Below are positions 1 through 6,611 of a stretch of DNA of 52,148 nt, one piece after another. The stretch spans positions 1-52,148 of the forward strand of contig CALUFR010000039.1 of NCBI GenBank assembly GCA_944319875.1. Direction: 5' to 3'. Source of the DNA: an uncultured Bacteroides sp. GTDB lineage: Bacteria > Bacteroidota > Bacteroidia > Bacteroidales > Bacteroidaceae. How positions within the stretch are numbered: the stretch's first letter is position 1; each line of letters begins with the position of its first letter. Position numbers and translations under genes: made by a program. Below the pieces are notes generated by a model. That model had not been told where the DNA came from. It searched no databases and saw only the letters and a list, made by a program, of their open reading frames with translations.

Positions 1-61
1 AAAAAAGGGCTCCGCTGAGCCCAACCTTTGTTAACCTTAAATCTAATACTATGAAAAACAC
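1..61 (-). ncRNA. short RNA, copy A of a paralogous family
   Basis: Predicted transcript of about 60 nt with no ORF. It starts a few bases after a -7 box TACCTTTG (66-73) and ends in an intrinsic terminator: the perfect 6-bp stem GGGCTC/GAGCCC (7-12 with 17-22) followed by a run of six T on the transcribed strand (1-6). The 5' body matches the short RNA at 36195-36263 at 38 of 42 positions, including the core GTATTAGATTTAAGG, while the terminator stems differ. Such a constant body with a variable hairpin recalls the paralogous sRNA family called FopS in B. thetaiotaomicron, but I cannot confirm membership. The nearest upstream gene on this strand, the nitroreductase, ends 150 bases away, so the RNA has its own promoter. 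Confidence 0.7.
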
Positions 62-65
62 AGTG

Positions 66-129
66 CAAAGGTACGAACCTTTCGGCAAAATGCAAATAAT
101 CCAAGTAAAAAAACATGTTTTATAACACG
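66..129 (-). promoter_or_regulatory. promoter and upstream palindrome of short RNA copy A
   Basis: On the minus strand this holds TTTG (93-96), a 19-bp spacer and TACCTTTG (66-73), which is a full match to the Bacteroides -33/-7 consensus. Forty bases upstream of the -7 box lies an imperfect palindrome (114-129, with TGTTATA at its core) followed by a T-rich run. The same block occurs upstream of the short RNA at 1470-1562, matching at 25 of 30 positions. Confidence 0.7.
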
Positions 130-211
130 TTTTAGCAGATTTACAAGGTTATTAAGCAAAAAAAGAGAGCCATAGGGGCAAACGCCGAAAGCGGACATCC
201 CCACACAGTGC

Positions 212-745
212 TTAATAATGATTGTACGACACCACCTTGCCCAAGTCCTTACGCGACTTTTTGCGCTTGGGCTTGGCCGCATAGCCTATGACGATATCGA
301 GCAAGAGGCGTTTACCCGCAGGGATGCCCACGAGACTCTTGATATCCTTCTCGTCGAACCACCCCAGGATGCATGACCCCAATCCCTCGCTTTCGGCGGC
401 CAGCGTGATGTGCGCGGCGGCAATGCCGATGTCTATCAAGGGGAAATATTTATCCTTGATTTTTGAACCGAGAAAGGAAGTGATGTTCATCGATTCCTCC
501 ACAATCAGGATATGCACGGGAGCATCCTTGGCAAATTTATTCATCCCCAATCCTGCCGTAGCCTTGCCCACCCGTACAGCCAGCTCCGGGTCATCCACCA
601 CGACAAATTTCCACGGCTGGGCATTGCAGGCCGAGGGCGAGAGACAGGCCGCCTCCAAGATGCGCTCCAGTTTCTCACGCTCCACCGGGCGCTTTTCGTA
701 TGCCCGGTCGCTTTGACGGCTCCTTGCTAATTCTAAGAAATCCAT
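212..745 (-). CDS. nitroreductase family protein
   Basis: A 177-residue, single-domain flavoenzyme of the nitroreductase superfamily. These proteins bind FMN as dimers and use NAD(P)H to reduce nitro compounds, quinones or other oxidants; the physiological substrate is unknown here. The N-terminal RQSDRAY (about residues 10-16) fits the usual phosphate-binding arginine motif, and SPSACNAQPW (about 36-45) fits the second FMN-contact motif. The tail is lysine-rich (KPKRKKSRKDL) and ends in HY, as in many anaerobe members. The length is normal for the short subfamily. It is co-oriented with riboflavin synthase, whose product leads to its cofactor, with 45 bases between them. No good promoter is visible in that gap, so co-transcription from ribE is likely. 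Confidence 0.85.
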   Translation of the reverse strand: MDFLELARSRQSDRAYEKRPVEREKLERILEAACLSPSACNAQPWKFVVVDDPELAVRVGKATAGLGMNKFAKDAPVHILIVEESMNITSFLGSKIKDKYFPLIDIGIAAAHITLAAESEGLGSCILGWFDEKDIKSLVGIPAGKRLLLDIVIGYAAKPKRKKSRKDLGKVVSYNHY

Positions 746-790
746 ACTTCTAATTATAAGATTGTAATATGAACACTGGTTGATTATCTA

Positions 791-1393
791 TCAACGATAC
801 TGTATCATCCGGCTGATGTACTTTCCGATAATGTCAAACTCCAGATTGACCACACTCCCCTTCCGGATGGCATGGAAATTGGTATGTTCATACGTGTAAG
901 GGATGATAGCCACTTGGAACGTATCGTCCGTGGGGTTGCACACGGTGAGGCTCACACCATTGACCGTCACCGACCCTTTGTCAACCGTGATGTAGCCGCG
1001 CCGGGCCATCTCCTTGTCGAACGCATAGCGGAAGGTGTAGTAATAGCTGCCCTCGGCGTCCTGCACGTCAATGCACGTGGCCGTCTGATCCACATGCCCT
1101 TGCACGATGTGCCCGTCCAGCCGGCCGTTCATCAGCATACTGCGCTCCACGTTCACCTCGTCGCCCACCTGCAACGTCCCCAGGTTGGAGCGGTCGAGCG
1201 TTTCTTTCATGGCGGTCACGGTGTACGTATCGTCCGTCAGGGCCACCACCGTGAGGCACACGCCGTTATGAGAGACACTTTGATCAATCTTCAGTTCGCC
1301 CACAAACGAACACTTGAAGGTAAAATGAACATTTTCCTGCTCTTTTACCATGGCCACCAGCGTGGCGCATTCTTCGACTATTCCGGAAAACAT
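791..1393 (-). CDS. ribE: riboflavin synthase, alpha subunit
   Basis: A 200-residue riboflavin synthase. It dismutates two molecules of 6,7-dimethyl-8-ribityllumazine into riboflavin and a pyrimidinedione, the last step of vitamin B2 synthesis in the cytoplasm. The start MFSGIVEE is the family's signature N-terminus. The two lumazine-binding repeats are visible as NGVCLTV (about 43-49) and VNGVSLTV in the second half, with MLMNGRLDGHIVQGHVD at the junction. The length is as expected. The other rib genes are not in the window. The symbol ribE is used; ribC is a synonym in some genomes. A -7 box TATCTTTG lies about 45 bases upstream of the start. Confidence 0.95.
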   Translation of the reverse strand: MFSGIVEECATLVAMVKEQENVHFTFKCSFVGELKIDQSVSHNGVCLTVVALTDDTYTVTAMKETLDRSNLGTLQVGDEVNVERSMLMNGRLDGHIVQGHVDQTATCIDVQDAEGSYYYTFRYAFDKEMARRGYITVDKGSVTVNGVSLTVCNPTDDTFQVAIIPYTYEHTNFHAIRKGSVVNLEFDIIGKYISRMIQYR

Positions 1394-1438
1394 AAACTAT
1401 CTGAATTTAAATGTTACGAAATCTATTTTTTATGTGGA

Positions 1439-1470
1439 CAAAGATACAATAACATTTCGGTATGGGCATA
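1439..1470 (-). promoter_or_regulatory. ribE promoter
   Basis: The minus strand carries TATCTTTG (1439-1446), an exact TAnnTTTG -7 box, with TATG 20 bp upstream as a one-mismatch -33 element. It lies directly after the terminator of the short RNA at 1470-1562, so ribE is insulated from phoU transcription. No FMN riboswitch fold is apparent in the 45-base leader. Confidence 0.6.
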
Positions 1471-1562
1471 AAAAAAACGGAGCTTTTCACAAAGTCCCGT
1501 TTTCAGTTTTCAATAGGTATTAGTTTTTTTCTTTAAGGTAAAAAGATTGTTTTCAGGATAAC
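1470..1562 (-). ncRNA. predicted short RNA B, antisense-like to the A/C family
   Basis: Predicted transcript of about 90 nt between phoU and ribE, without an ORF. The promoter is a full consensus match. It ends in a hairpin with arms AAAACGG/CCGTTTT (1474-1503) and an eight-T tail (1470-1477). Its body contains, in order, CAATCTT, ACCTTAAA, CTAATACC and GAAAAC. These are complementary, in matching order, to blocks in the short RNAs at 1-61 and 36195-36263. Read on the plus strand, the locus therefore looks like a diverged copy of that family, yet the promoter and terminator signals are on the minus strand. Location after phoU could link it to phosphate, but that is only inference. Confidence 0.6.
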
Positions 1563-1566
1563 GGTG

Positions 1567-1623
1567 CAAATATAGACCCTTTTCGTATCACCAACCAAAT
1601 AAAAAAGCATGTCCTATAACATG
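1567..1623 (-). promoter_or_regulatory. promoter and upstream palindrome of short RNA B
   Basis: The minus strand shows TTTG (1596-1599), a 21-bp spacer and TATATTTG (1567-1574), a complete consensus promoter. Immediately upstream is CATGTCCTATAACATG on the plus strand (1608-1623), a near-palindrome that closely matches the one upstream of copy A at 114-129. Confidence 0.7.
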
Positions 1624-1628
1624 TTTTC

Positions 1629-2342
1629 TCATATATTTTTGGTTTTATTAGTATTTTCAGGGCCATATCCTTCTTCTGCCGTATTGCGATGCTTCAATAC
1701 CTTCGCGTCGATAAAGAAAACAATCTCTTCGGCTATATTCGTAATATGATCGCCCGCACGCTCCAATTTGCGGAAGACGCTTGCCAGATCAATGCAGGAC
1801 AAAGCGGTTTCAGGATGCTTCTGAATGTAGTCGGCCAACAAGCCGGAAGCATTGGCATTGATTTCGTCCAACAGATGATCTTTGGCGAAAACAGAGGTAG
1901 CCAGTTCCTGGTTCTCCTCCTGAAGCGCACGCTTGGCCAGTTCGAGCATGTCGAGCACCTGGTTAATCATCTCCTGCAAGCGCACTTGCCTGATGAGGTC
2001 GGCATCGAGCGTCAGTTCTTTTTCAGTCAACGCAAAACGAGCCACACCCTCGGCAAAGTCGCCCAAACGCTCCAGGTTTGTGTTAATTTTCAGCATGGCC
2101 AATACAAAACGCAGGTCAATAGCCACAGGCGTATAGAGGGCGATGATGTCCTCCACATCGCTGTCTATCTTCAACTCAAAAGCATTGACCCGACGCTCAT
2201 GCACAAGCACCTGCTGAGCCAGTTCCTTGTCCAGCGTCAGCACTGCCTCGCCGGCACGGTCAAGTTGGTTGTAAACCAGCGTCCACATTTCGTCTATTTC
2301 TTTCTTCAGCAAGACCAGTTCACTTTCGATGAATTTTACCAT
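1629..2342 (-). CDS. phoU: phosphate signalling/transport regulator PhoU
   Basis: A 237-residue PhoU. In the family this cytoplasmic helical protein links the PstSCAB importer to the PhoR/PhoB two-component system and keeps the regulon off when phosphate is plentiful. Two tandem three-helix PhoU repeats are visible, each with its metal-binding signature: LERLGDFAEG in the first half and LERAGDHITN in the second. The length is typical of Bacteroidetes members. The polar tail after residue 220 looks disordered. It is the last gene of pstC-pstA-pstB-phoU, 74 bases after pstB. phoR and phoB are not in the window. Confidence 0.95.
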   Translation of the reverse strand: MVKFIESELVLLKKEIDEMWTLVYNQLDRAGEAVLTLDKELAQQVLVHERRVNAFELKIDSDVEDIIALYTPVAIDLRFVLAMLKINTNLERLGDFAEGVARFALTEKELTLDADLIRQVRLQEMINQVLDMLELAKRALQEENQELATSVFAKDHLLDEINANASGLLADYIQKHPETALSCIDLASVFRKLERAGDHITNIAEEIVFFIDAKVLKHRNTAEEGYGPENTNKTKNI

Positions 2343-2416
2343 AATGCTTATTTGTTTTTTAGTTATTAATATCTGTAGTCAAATCTCTTTCGCCCCAAAG
2401 TTAAACAAAATCTCCG

Positions 2417-3172
2417 TTAACCAAAACGTCCGGTTATATAATTCTGCGTTTGTTCTTTCTTGGGATGAATGAAAATCTCTTTTGTATCGCCATATTCCAC
2501 CATCTGCCCCATGTAGAAGAAAGCCGTTTTGTCACTCACGCGGGCGGCTTGCTGCATGTTGTGGGTCACGATAACAATGGTATAGTCATTTTTCAGTTCG
2601 TGTATCAGCTCTTCCACTTTGGTAGTCGAAATGGGGTCGAGCGCCGAAGCCGGTTCGTCCATAAGCAACACCGAGGGAGACACGGCCATGGCGCGGGCGA
2701 TGCACAAACGCTGTTGCTGACCACCCGAGAGTGCGTAAGCAGACTCCTTCAGCTTGTCTTTCACCTCATCCCACAAGGCGGCGCCACGCAAGCTCTCTTC
2801 CACACGCTGGCGGATAAAGCCGGCATCGGTCACCCCGTTCACACGCAACCCGTATGCCACATTCTCAAAGATACTCTTGGGGAATGGATTCGGACGCTGA
2901 AAAACCATACCTACGCTCTTGCGCAATTCATCCACATTCACTCCCTTGCCGTAGATGTCTTGTCCGTTGATTTGGACACTTCCGGTCAGGCGTGTATCGG
3001 GTATCAGGTCATTCATCCGGTTCAGCAGACGAAGGAAGGTCGATTTGCCACAACCCGAAGGACCGATAAAGGCCACCACGGATTTTTCCTCTATATCCAT
3101 ACTGATGCCTTTCAACGCATGAAAGTCACCATACCAAAAATTCACGTCACGGGTTTCAATGATATTCTTCAT
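2417..3172 (-). CDS. pstB: phosphate ABC transporter ATP-binding protein PstB
   Basis: A 251-residue ABC ATPase that powers the high-affinity phosphate importer at the inner face of the membrane. Visible motifs are Walker A GPSGCGKS (37-44), the Q-loop in [11 protein letters not shown], which is a PstB hallmark, the signature LSGGQQQR, Walker [12 protein letters not shown] and the switch histidine in IVTHNMQQA. The length is typical. The gene is separated from pstA by a 165-base spacer filled with a palindromic repeat, so pstB-phoU may be partly uncoupled from pstA at the RNA level. Confidence 0.97.
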   Translation of the reverse strand: MKNIIETRDVNFWYGDFHALKGISMDIEEKSVVAFIGPSGCGKSTFLRLLNRMNDLIPDTRLTGSVQINGQDIYGKGVNVDELRKSVGMVFQRPNPFPKSIFENVAYGLRVNGVTDAGFIRQRVEESLRGAALWDEVKDKLKESAYALSGGQQQRLCIARAMAVSPSVLLMDEPASALDPISTTKVEELIHELKNDYTIVIVTHNMQQAARVSDKTAFFYMGQMVEYGDTKEIFIHPKKEQTQNYITGRFG

Positions 3173-3202
3173 ATATGGGTGTATTTAGATATTTGACAAA
3201 TG

Positions 3203-3320
3203 GGAATTTAGCGCGCGCCAAGCGCGCTTTAATGAAGAATGAAGAATTAAGAATTACCATGCGGCGTGATTATGCGCCTTGACTGCGCAGCCTAAATTCT
3301 TCATTCATCATTCTTCATTT
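3203..3320. repeat. palindromic repeat between pstA and pstB
   Basis: Two nested structures lie here. The first is a small GC hairpin, GCGCGC at 3211-3216 and 3222-3227. The second is a larger inverted repeat whose arms (about 3231-3255 and 3294-3320) are built from repeats of AATGAAGAATGAAGAATT and its complement, around a GC-rich centre with further short dyads. The low-complexity arms resemble dispersed intergenic palindromes common in Bacteroides. No ORF and no T-tract terminator are seen. In the pst transcript it would fold into a stem between the pstA and pstB coding regions. Confidence 0.7.
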
Positions 3321-3337
3321 AACAGATAAATTTTCAT

Positions 3338-4204
3338 TTAATTAGACTTCACTTTCTTCTCAAAATACTTGCGTAGCGCATTGGCCAGCAGGTTGACAAA
3401 CAAGATGATAACGATAAGTACCAAGGCCGTTCCGTAGGCAATGGGCAGCTGGGCATCGATATCCGTACCGCTGGTCGATATCACATACAGATGGTAAGGC
3501 AAGGCCATACACTGGTCGAAAATGCTTTGAGGCAACTGGGGCAGGAAGTAAGCCGCACAGGTGAACAGGATGGGAGCCGTCTCGCCCGACACACGTCCCA
3601 AGGCCAGGATAAGGCCGGTAATGATGTTGGGCATGCCCATCGGCAGGATGACCCGCCAGATGGTCTGTAACTTCGTGGCGCCCAGGGCACGGCTTCCCTC
3701 ACGCATGCTGTCGGGGATAGCCTTCAAGGCTTCCTCGGTCGTGCGGATGACCAGCGGCAAGCTGAGCAAGCCCAGCGTAAGCGAACCGGCCAGGATGCTG
3801 TCGCCAAAGTCGAGCCAGTTGACAAACAAGGCCATGCCGAACAAGCCGAACACGATGGACGGGATGCCGCTCAGGTTGTTCGTCATCATCCGGATGAAAC
3901 GGACCACCCACCCGCTCTTGGGCGCATACTCATTCATATAGATGCCGCTCATCACTCCCACGGGGAAAGCAAACAAGGCACTGCCCACCATGAGGTAGAA
4001 CGTACCTACAATGGCCGGCCAGATGCCGCCTGCCGTCATGCCGTCGGCGGGAGCCGTGGTCAGGAAGTCCCAACTGATGACTCCTATACCTTTATATATA
4101 ATAAAGAACAGGATAGCGAACAGCACCAATACAACACTCAGACTCAACAGACGAAATAGTCCGAAAGCAATGTTTTGTGAAACTCGTTTTCGATTGACTG
4201 ACAT
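3338..4204 (-). CDS. pstA: phosphate ABC transporter permease PstA
   Basis: A 288-residue permease subunit of the PstSCAB importer, forming the membrane channel with PstC. The N-terminal hydrophobic helix (about 20-42) is followed by a periplasmic loop with DFLTTAPADGMTAGGI, a typical PstA feature, and then five further membrane segments. The cytoplasmic EAA-type loop that contacts PstB reads REGSRALGATKLQTIWRVIL. The length is normal. pstC ends 24 bases upstream, so the two are translated from one message. Confidence 0.95.
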   Translation of the reverse strand: MSVNRKRVSQNIAFGLFRLLSLSVVLVLFAILFFIIYKGIGVISWDFLTTAPADGMTAGGIWPAIVGTFYLMVGSALFAFPVGVMSGIYMNEYAPKSGWVVRFIRMMTNNLSGIPSIVFGLFGMALFVNWLDFGDSILAGSLTLGLLSLPLVIRTTEEALKAIPDSMREGSRALGATKLQTIWRVILPMGMPNIITGLILALGRVSGETAPILFTCAAYFLPQLPQSIFDQCMALPYHLYVISTSGTDIDAQLPIAYGTALVLIVIILFVNLLANALRKYFEKKVKSN

Positions 4205-4228
4205 ATTCTTATTTTCTATTTTTATTCA

Positions 4229-5410
4229 TTACTTCCTTTTCGAGACGGCTTCCACCGTAAAGTTGATTAAAAGACTGATGAAGAACAGCACCACGCCCAG
4301 CAAGAAGAGGGAGGCATAATGCGCGCCTCCGGCAGGAGCCTCGCCCAGTTCGGCGGCAATCGTAGCGGGAATGGTGCGAAGCGGCTCAAGGATGGAGGTC
4401 GGGATCACGGCCGCGTTACCCGTCACCATCAGCACGGCCATGGTCTCGCCCAAGGCACGTCCGATGCCCAAGACCACACCCGACGTAATACCGGAGATGG
4501 AATAAGGTATCACCACTTTATAAATCGTCTGCCACTGAGACGCCCCCAGCGCCAAACTGGCCTCACGCATGGCGCGGGGACAATTGCGCATGGCATCTTC
4601 CGTCACGGTGATAATCGTGGGAAGAGCCATGATGGCCAAGACGATACTTCCCGCCAGGCCGCTTTCGCCCACGGGCAGGTTGAACACCTGCTGAAGCAAA
4701 GGCACGATGACTATCAGGCCGAAGAAGCCGTAAACCACAGATGGAATGCCGCTCAACAGCTCGATGACCGGCTTCAGAATGTTGCGGATTTTAGAATTGG
4801 CCACTTCGGACATATAGATGGCCACGGACAACCCGAAAGGCAAAGCTATCAGGATGGCAAACAGGCTGACCCAAAGCGTGCCCGTTATCAAGGGCAGGAA
4901 GCCGAACAAAGGTGCGGGCGTGGCGGTCGGGAACCATTCCGCTCCGGCAAACACGTCTTTCACGGAGATGGTATTGTCTTTCATCAGATACACGGAGTCG
5001 TTGGCTTCCACGAACTGTTCGGGCACAAAAGCCACCATGCCCGGCGTGCGGGCCACCAGCTCCGTGATGCAGGCGCCTGCATGCTCATAAGAAGCTCCCA
5101 ACTGTTCTTCCGTGAAATACCGCTCGGCGTCTTCCAGGCGAAACAGGCGGATAGGTACATCCTCCCCTCCTACCTCTTTCCAGTTGGTAATCTCGCCGTC
5201 GAACACATTCTTAATCTCTTCGGGGTTCAGTTCATCCACCCCGGTGCCTTGATGGACAGCCAACACGTAGCCTTCTTCTATAACTTTGTCACCAAACAAT
5301 CCCGCCGCTTCCGAAAAGAGGAAGAGCACAATCAGGATAATCGTGATACTTGTCACAAAACCGCTACAAGCCAACAATCCTTCTACAATCTTTTCAAATA
5401 TCCGCTTCAT
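4229..5410 (-). CDS. pstC: phosphate ABC transporter permease PstC with PstS-like insert
   Basis: A 393-residue PstC, longer than the roughly 300-320 residues of classic PstC. One hydrophobic helix (about 15-38) is followed by about 130 extra residues predicted to be periplasmic. The usual permease core starts near residue 170, and its EAA loop reads REASLALGASQWQTIYKVVI. The insert contains FDGEITNWKEVGGED (70-84), which closely matches FRGKITNWREVGGED in the neighbouring PstS, and then RTPGMVAFVPEQFV, which resembles the PstS segment TRGAIGYVGLAYVS. I read it as a reduced phosphate-binding-protein lobe fused into the permease. The role is unknown; it could dock PstS or sense phosphate. It is the first gene of the operon. 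Confidence 0.93.
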   Translation of the reverse strand: MKRIFEKIVEGLLACSGFVTSITIILIVLFLFSEAAGLFGDKVIEEGYVLAVHQGTGVDELNPEEIKNVFDGEITNWKEVGGEDVPIRLFRLEDAERYFTEEQLGASYEHAGACITELVARTPGMVAFVPEQFVEANDSVYLMKDNTISVKDVFAGAEWFPTATPAPLFGFLPLITGTLWVSLFAILIALPFGLSVAIYMSEVANSKIRNILKPVIELLSGIPSVVYGFFGLIVIVPLLQQVFNLPVGESGLAGSIVLAIMALPTIITVTEDAMRNCPRAMREASLALGASQWQTIYKVVIPYSISGITSGVVLGIGRALGETMAVLMVTGNAAVIPTSILEPLRTIPATIAAELGEAPAGGAHYASLFLLGVVLFFISLLINFTVEAVSKRK

Positions 5411-5499
5411 TACACTATATATAATTATACCTATTCTTTTTTCCGCCGCAAAGAAACGGCGTAAATGCTAAGAAACCATGTCTTTCACTTGAAGAAAAT

Positions 5500-5528
5500 G
5501 TTTCATCCGTATTACATTTTCATTACAT
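5500..5528. promoter_or_regulatory. Pho-box-like direct repeats between pstC and pstS
   Basis: Three 7-mers, GTTTCAT (5500), ATTACAT (5511) and ATTACAT (5522), start exactly 11 bp apart. PhoB of E. coli binds 7-bp direct repeats with the same 11-bp period and a TGTCAT-like sequence. The block sits between the divergent pstC and pstS starts, where a PhoB site is expected. Neither start has a perfect TAnnTTTG box nearby, in keeping with activator dependence. Binding is inferred. Confidence 0.5.
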
Positions 5529-5597
5529 CACTCGGGAATACCCGTTTTGTAACGCCCATGAAACATCTGTTTCCGTTATTTGCGTCCGCAAAATACA

Positions 5598-6425
5598 ATG
5601 AATCAAATGAAGACTATACAGGTATTTCTTGTGATTGCCGCATGGCTCCTTTCCTCCGGCAACCTCTATGCCCAGCGCATCAAAGGTAGTGACACCGTAT
5701 TGCCCATCGCCCAACAGACGGCCGAAGAGTTCATGAAAATCAACCCGGAAGCCCGCGTCACCGTCACCGGCGGTGGAAGCGGTGTAGGCATCTCCGCCTT
5801 GCTGGACGGCACGGCCGACCTGGCCATGGCGTCACGCTCCATCAAGTTCAGCGAGAAGATGAGGGCCAAAAAGGCAGGCAAGGACATCCGCGAGGTCATC
5901 ATCGCGGGCGATGCCCTGGCCGTCGTGGTGCATCCGGAAAACCCCGTCAGCCGGCTGACCCGCCAACAGTTGGAAGACATCTTCCGCGGGAAAATCACCA
6001 ACTGGCGGGAAGTGGGAGGCGAAGACCGCAAGATTGTCGTCTATTCGCGCGAAACGTCCTCCGGCACGTATGAATTCTTCAAGGAAAGCGTACTGAAAAA
6101 CAAAAACTACATGGCCGGCAGCCTTTCCATGCCCGCCACCGGTGCCGTCATCCAGTCGGTCAGCCAGACCCGAGGCGCCATTGGTTACGTGGGATTAGCT
6201 TACGTATCCCCCCGCATCAAGACGCTGGCCGTGGCCTACGAAGGCGGAACCTATGCGCAACCCACTCCCGAAAATGCCGCAAACGGCACTTATCCCATCG
6301 TCCGCCCGTTGTATTACTACTACGAACAGACGAGTGCCGCCCAGGTTACCCCGCTACTGGATTATATCCTCTCGGCCGACGGGCAAACCATCATCAAAGA
6401 GGGCGGATACATCCCTGTCAACTGA
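5598..6425 (+). CDS. pstS: phosphate-binding protein PstS family
   Basis: A 275-residue periplasmic phosphate-binding protein that feeds PstCAB. A signal peptide is clear: a basic start, the hydrophobic stretch VFLVIAAWLLSS and cleavage after NLYA before QRIKGSDT. The phosphate-contact regions are KGSDTVLP near the mature start, GGGSGVGISALLDG, the SRSI motif, and SRETSSGTYEFF. ATG 5598 is taken as start; the next in-frame ATG at 5607 is equally possible. The gene is divergent from pstCAB-phoU across about 190 bases containing the 11-bp-period repeats. The mature protein is of the short single-domain type usual in Bacteroidetes. Confidence 0.92.
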   Translation: MNQMKTIQVFLVIAAWLLSSGNLYAQRIKGSDTVLPIAQQTAEEFMKINPEARVTVTGGGSGVGISALLDGTADLAMASRSIKFSEKMRAKKAGKDIREVIIAGDALAVVVHPENPVSRLTRQQLEDIFRGKITNWREVGGEDRKIVVYSRETSSGTYEFFKESVLKNKNYMAGSLSMPATGAVIQSVSQTRGAIGYVGLAYVSPRIKTLAVAYEGGTYAQPTPENAANGTYPIVRPLYYYYEQTSAAQVTPLLDYILSADGQTIIKEGGYIPVN

Positions 6426-6498
6426 CAAGACGCAACAAAAAGCACCGCAAAGACGCCATAAAAGTTCTGCAAAGACGTAATAAAAGTACCGCAAAGGC
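6425..6498. repeat. 22-bp tandem repeat array upstream of glnS
   Basis: Directly after the pstS stop codon GCAAAGACG recurs at 6447 and 6469 and, as GCAAAGGC, at 6491, exactly 22 bp apart, with a weaker half copy at 6425-6432. Each unit also carries AAAAG about 10 bp before the GCAAAG block. On the reverse strand the unit begins CGTCTTTGC and resembles the CGTCTTTAA units of the 22-bp array at 27729-27825. No terminator or ORF explains it. Confidence 0.7.
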
Positions 6499-6549
6499 AT
6501 GTCAGCATAAATACCACGGTAAAAGTTTCTCCACTTCATACAAAAATCG

Positions 6550-6557
6550 TACTTTTG
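6550..6557 (+). promoter_or_regulatory. glnS -7 promoter box
   Basis: TACTTTTG is an exact TAnnTTTG match. It lies 54 bases before the chosen glnS ATG and just after the 22-bp array. The -33 region is weak (TTTC at about 20 bp). Confidence 0.55.
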
Positions 6558-6611
6558 CGGCATGTTTTATCATTTCCCCACGGGAAATTACACCATATTA
6601 TATATAGCACT

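Noticed and set aside
4319-5464. 381-codon open frame opposite pstC
   Set aside because: Rich in Arg, His and Gln as expected from an antisense reading of a GC-biased gene; pstC is intact.
6425-6498. Tandem repeats considered as a CRISPR array
   Set aside because: The period is 22 bp with no unique spacers between repeats, and no cas genes are present. The same applies to 27716-27825.
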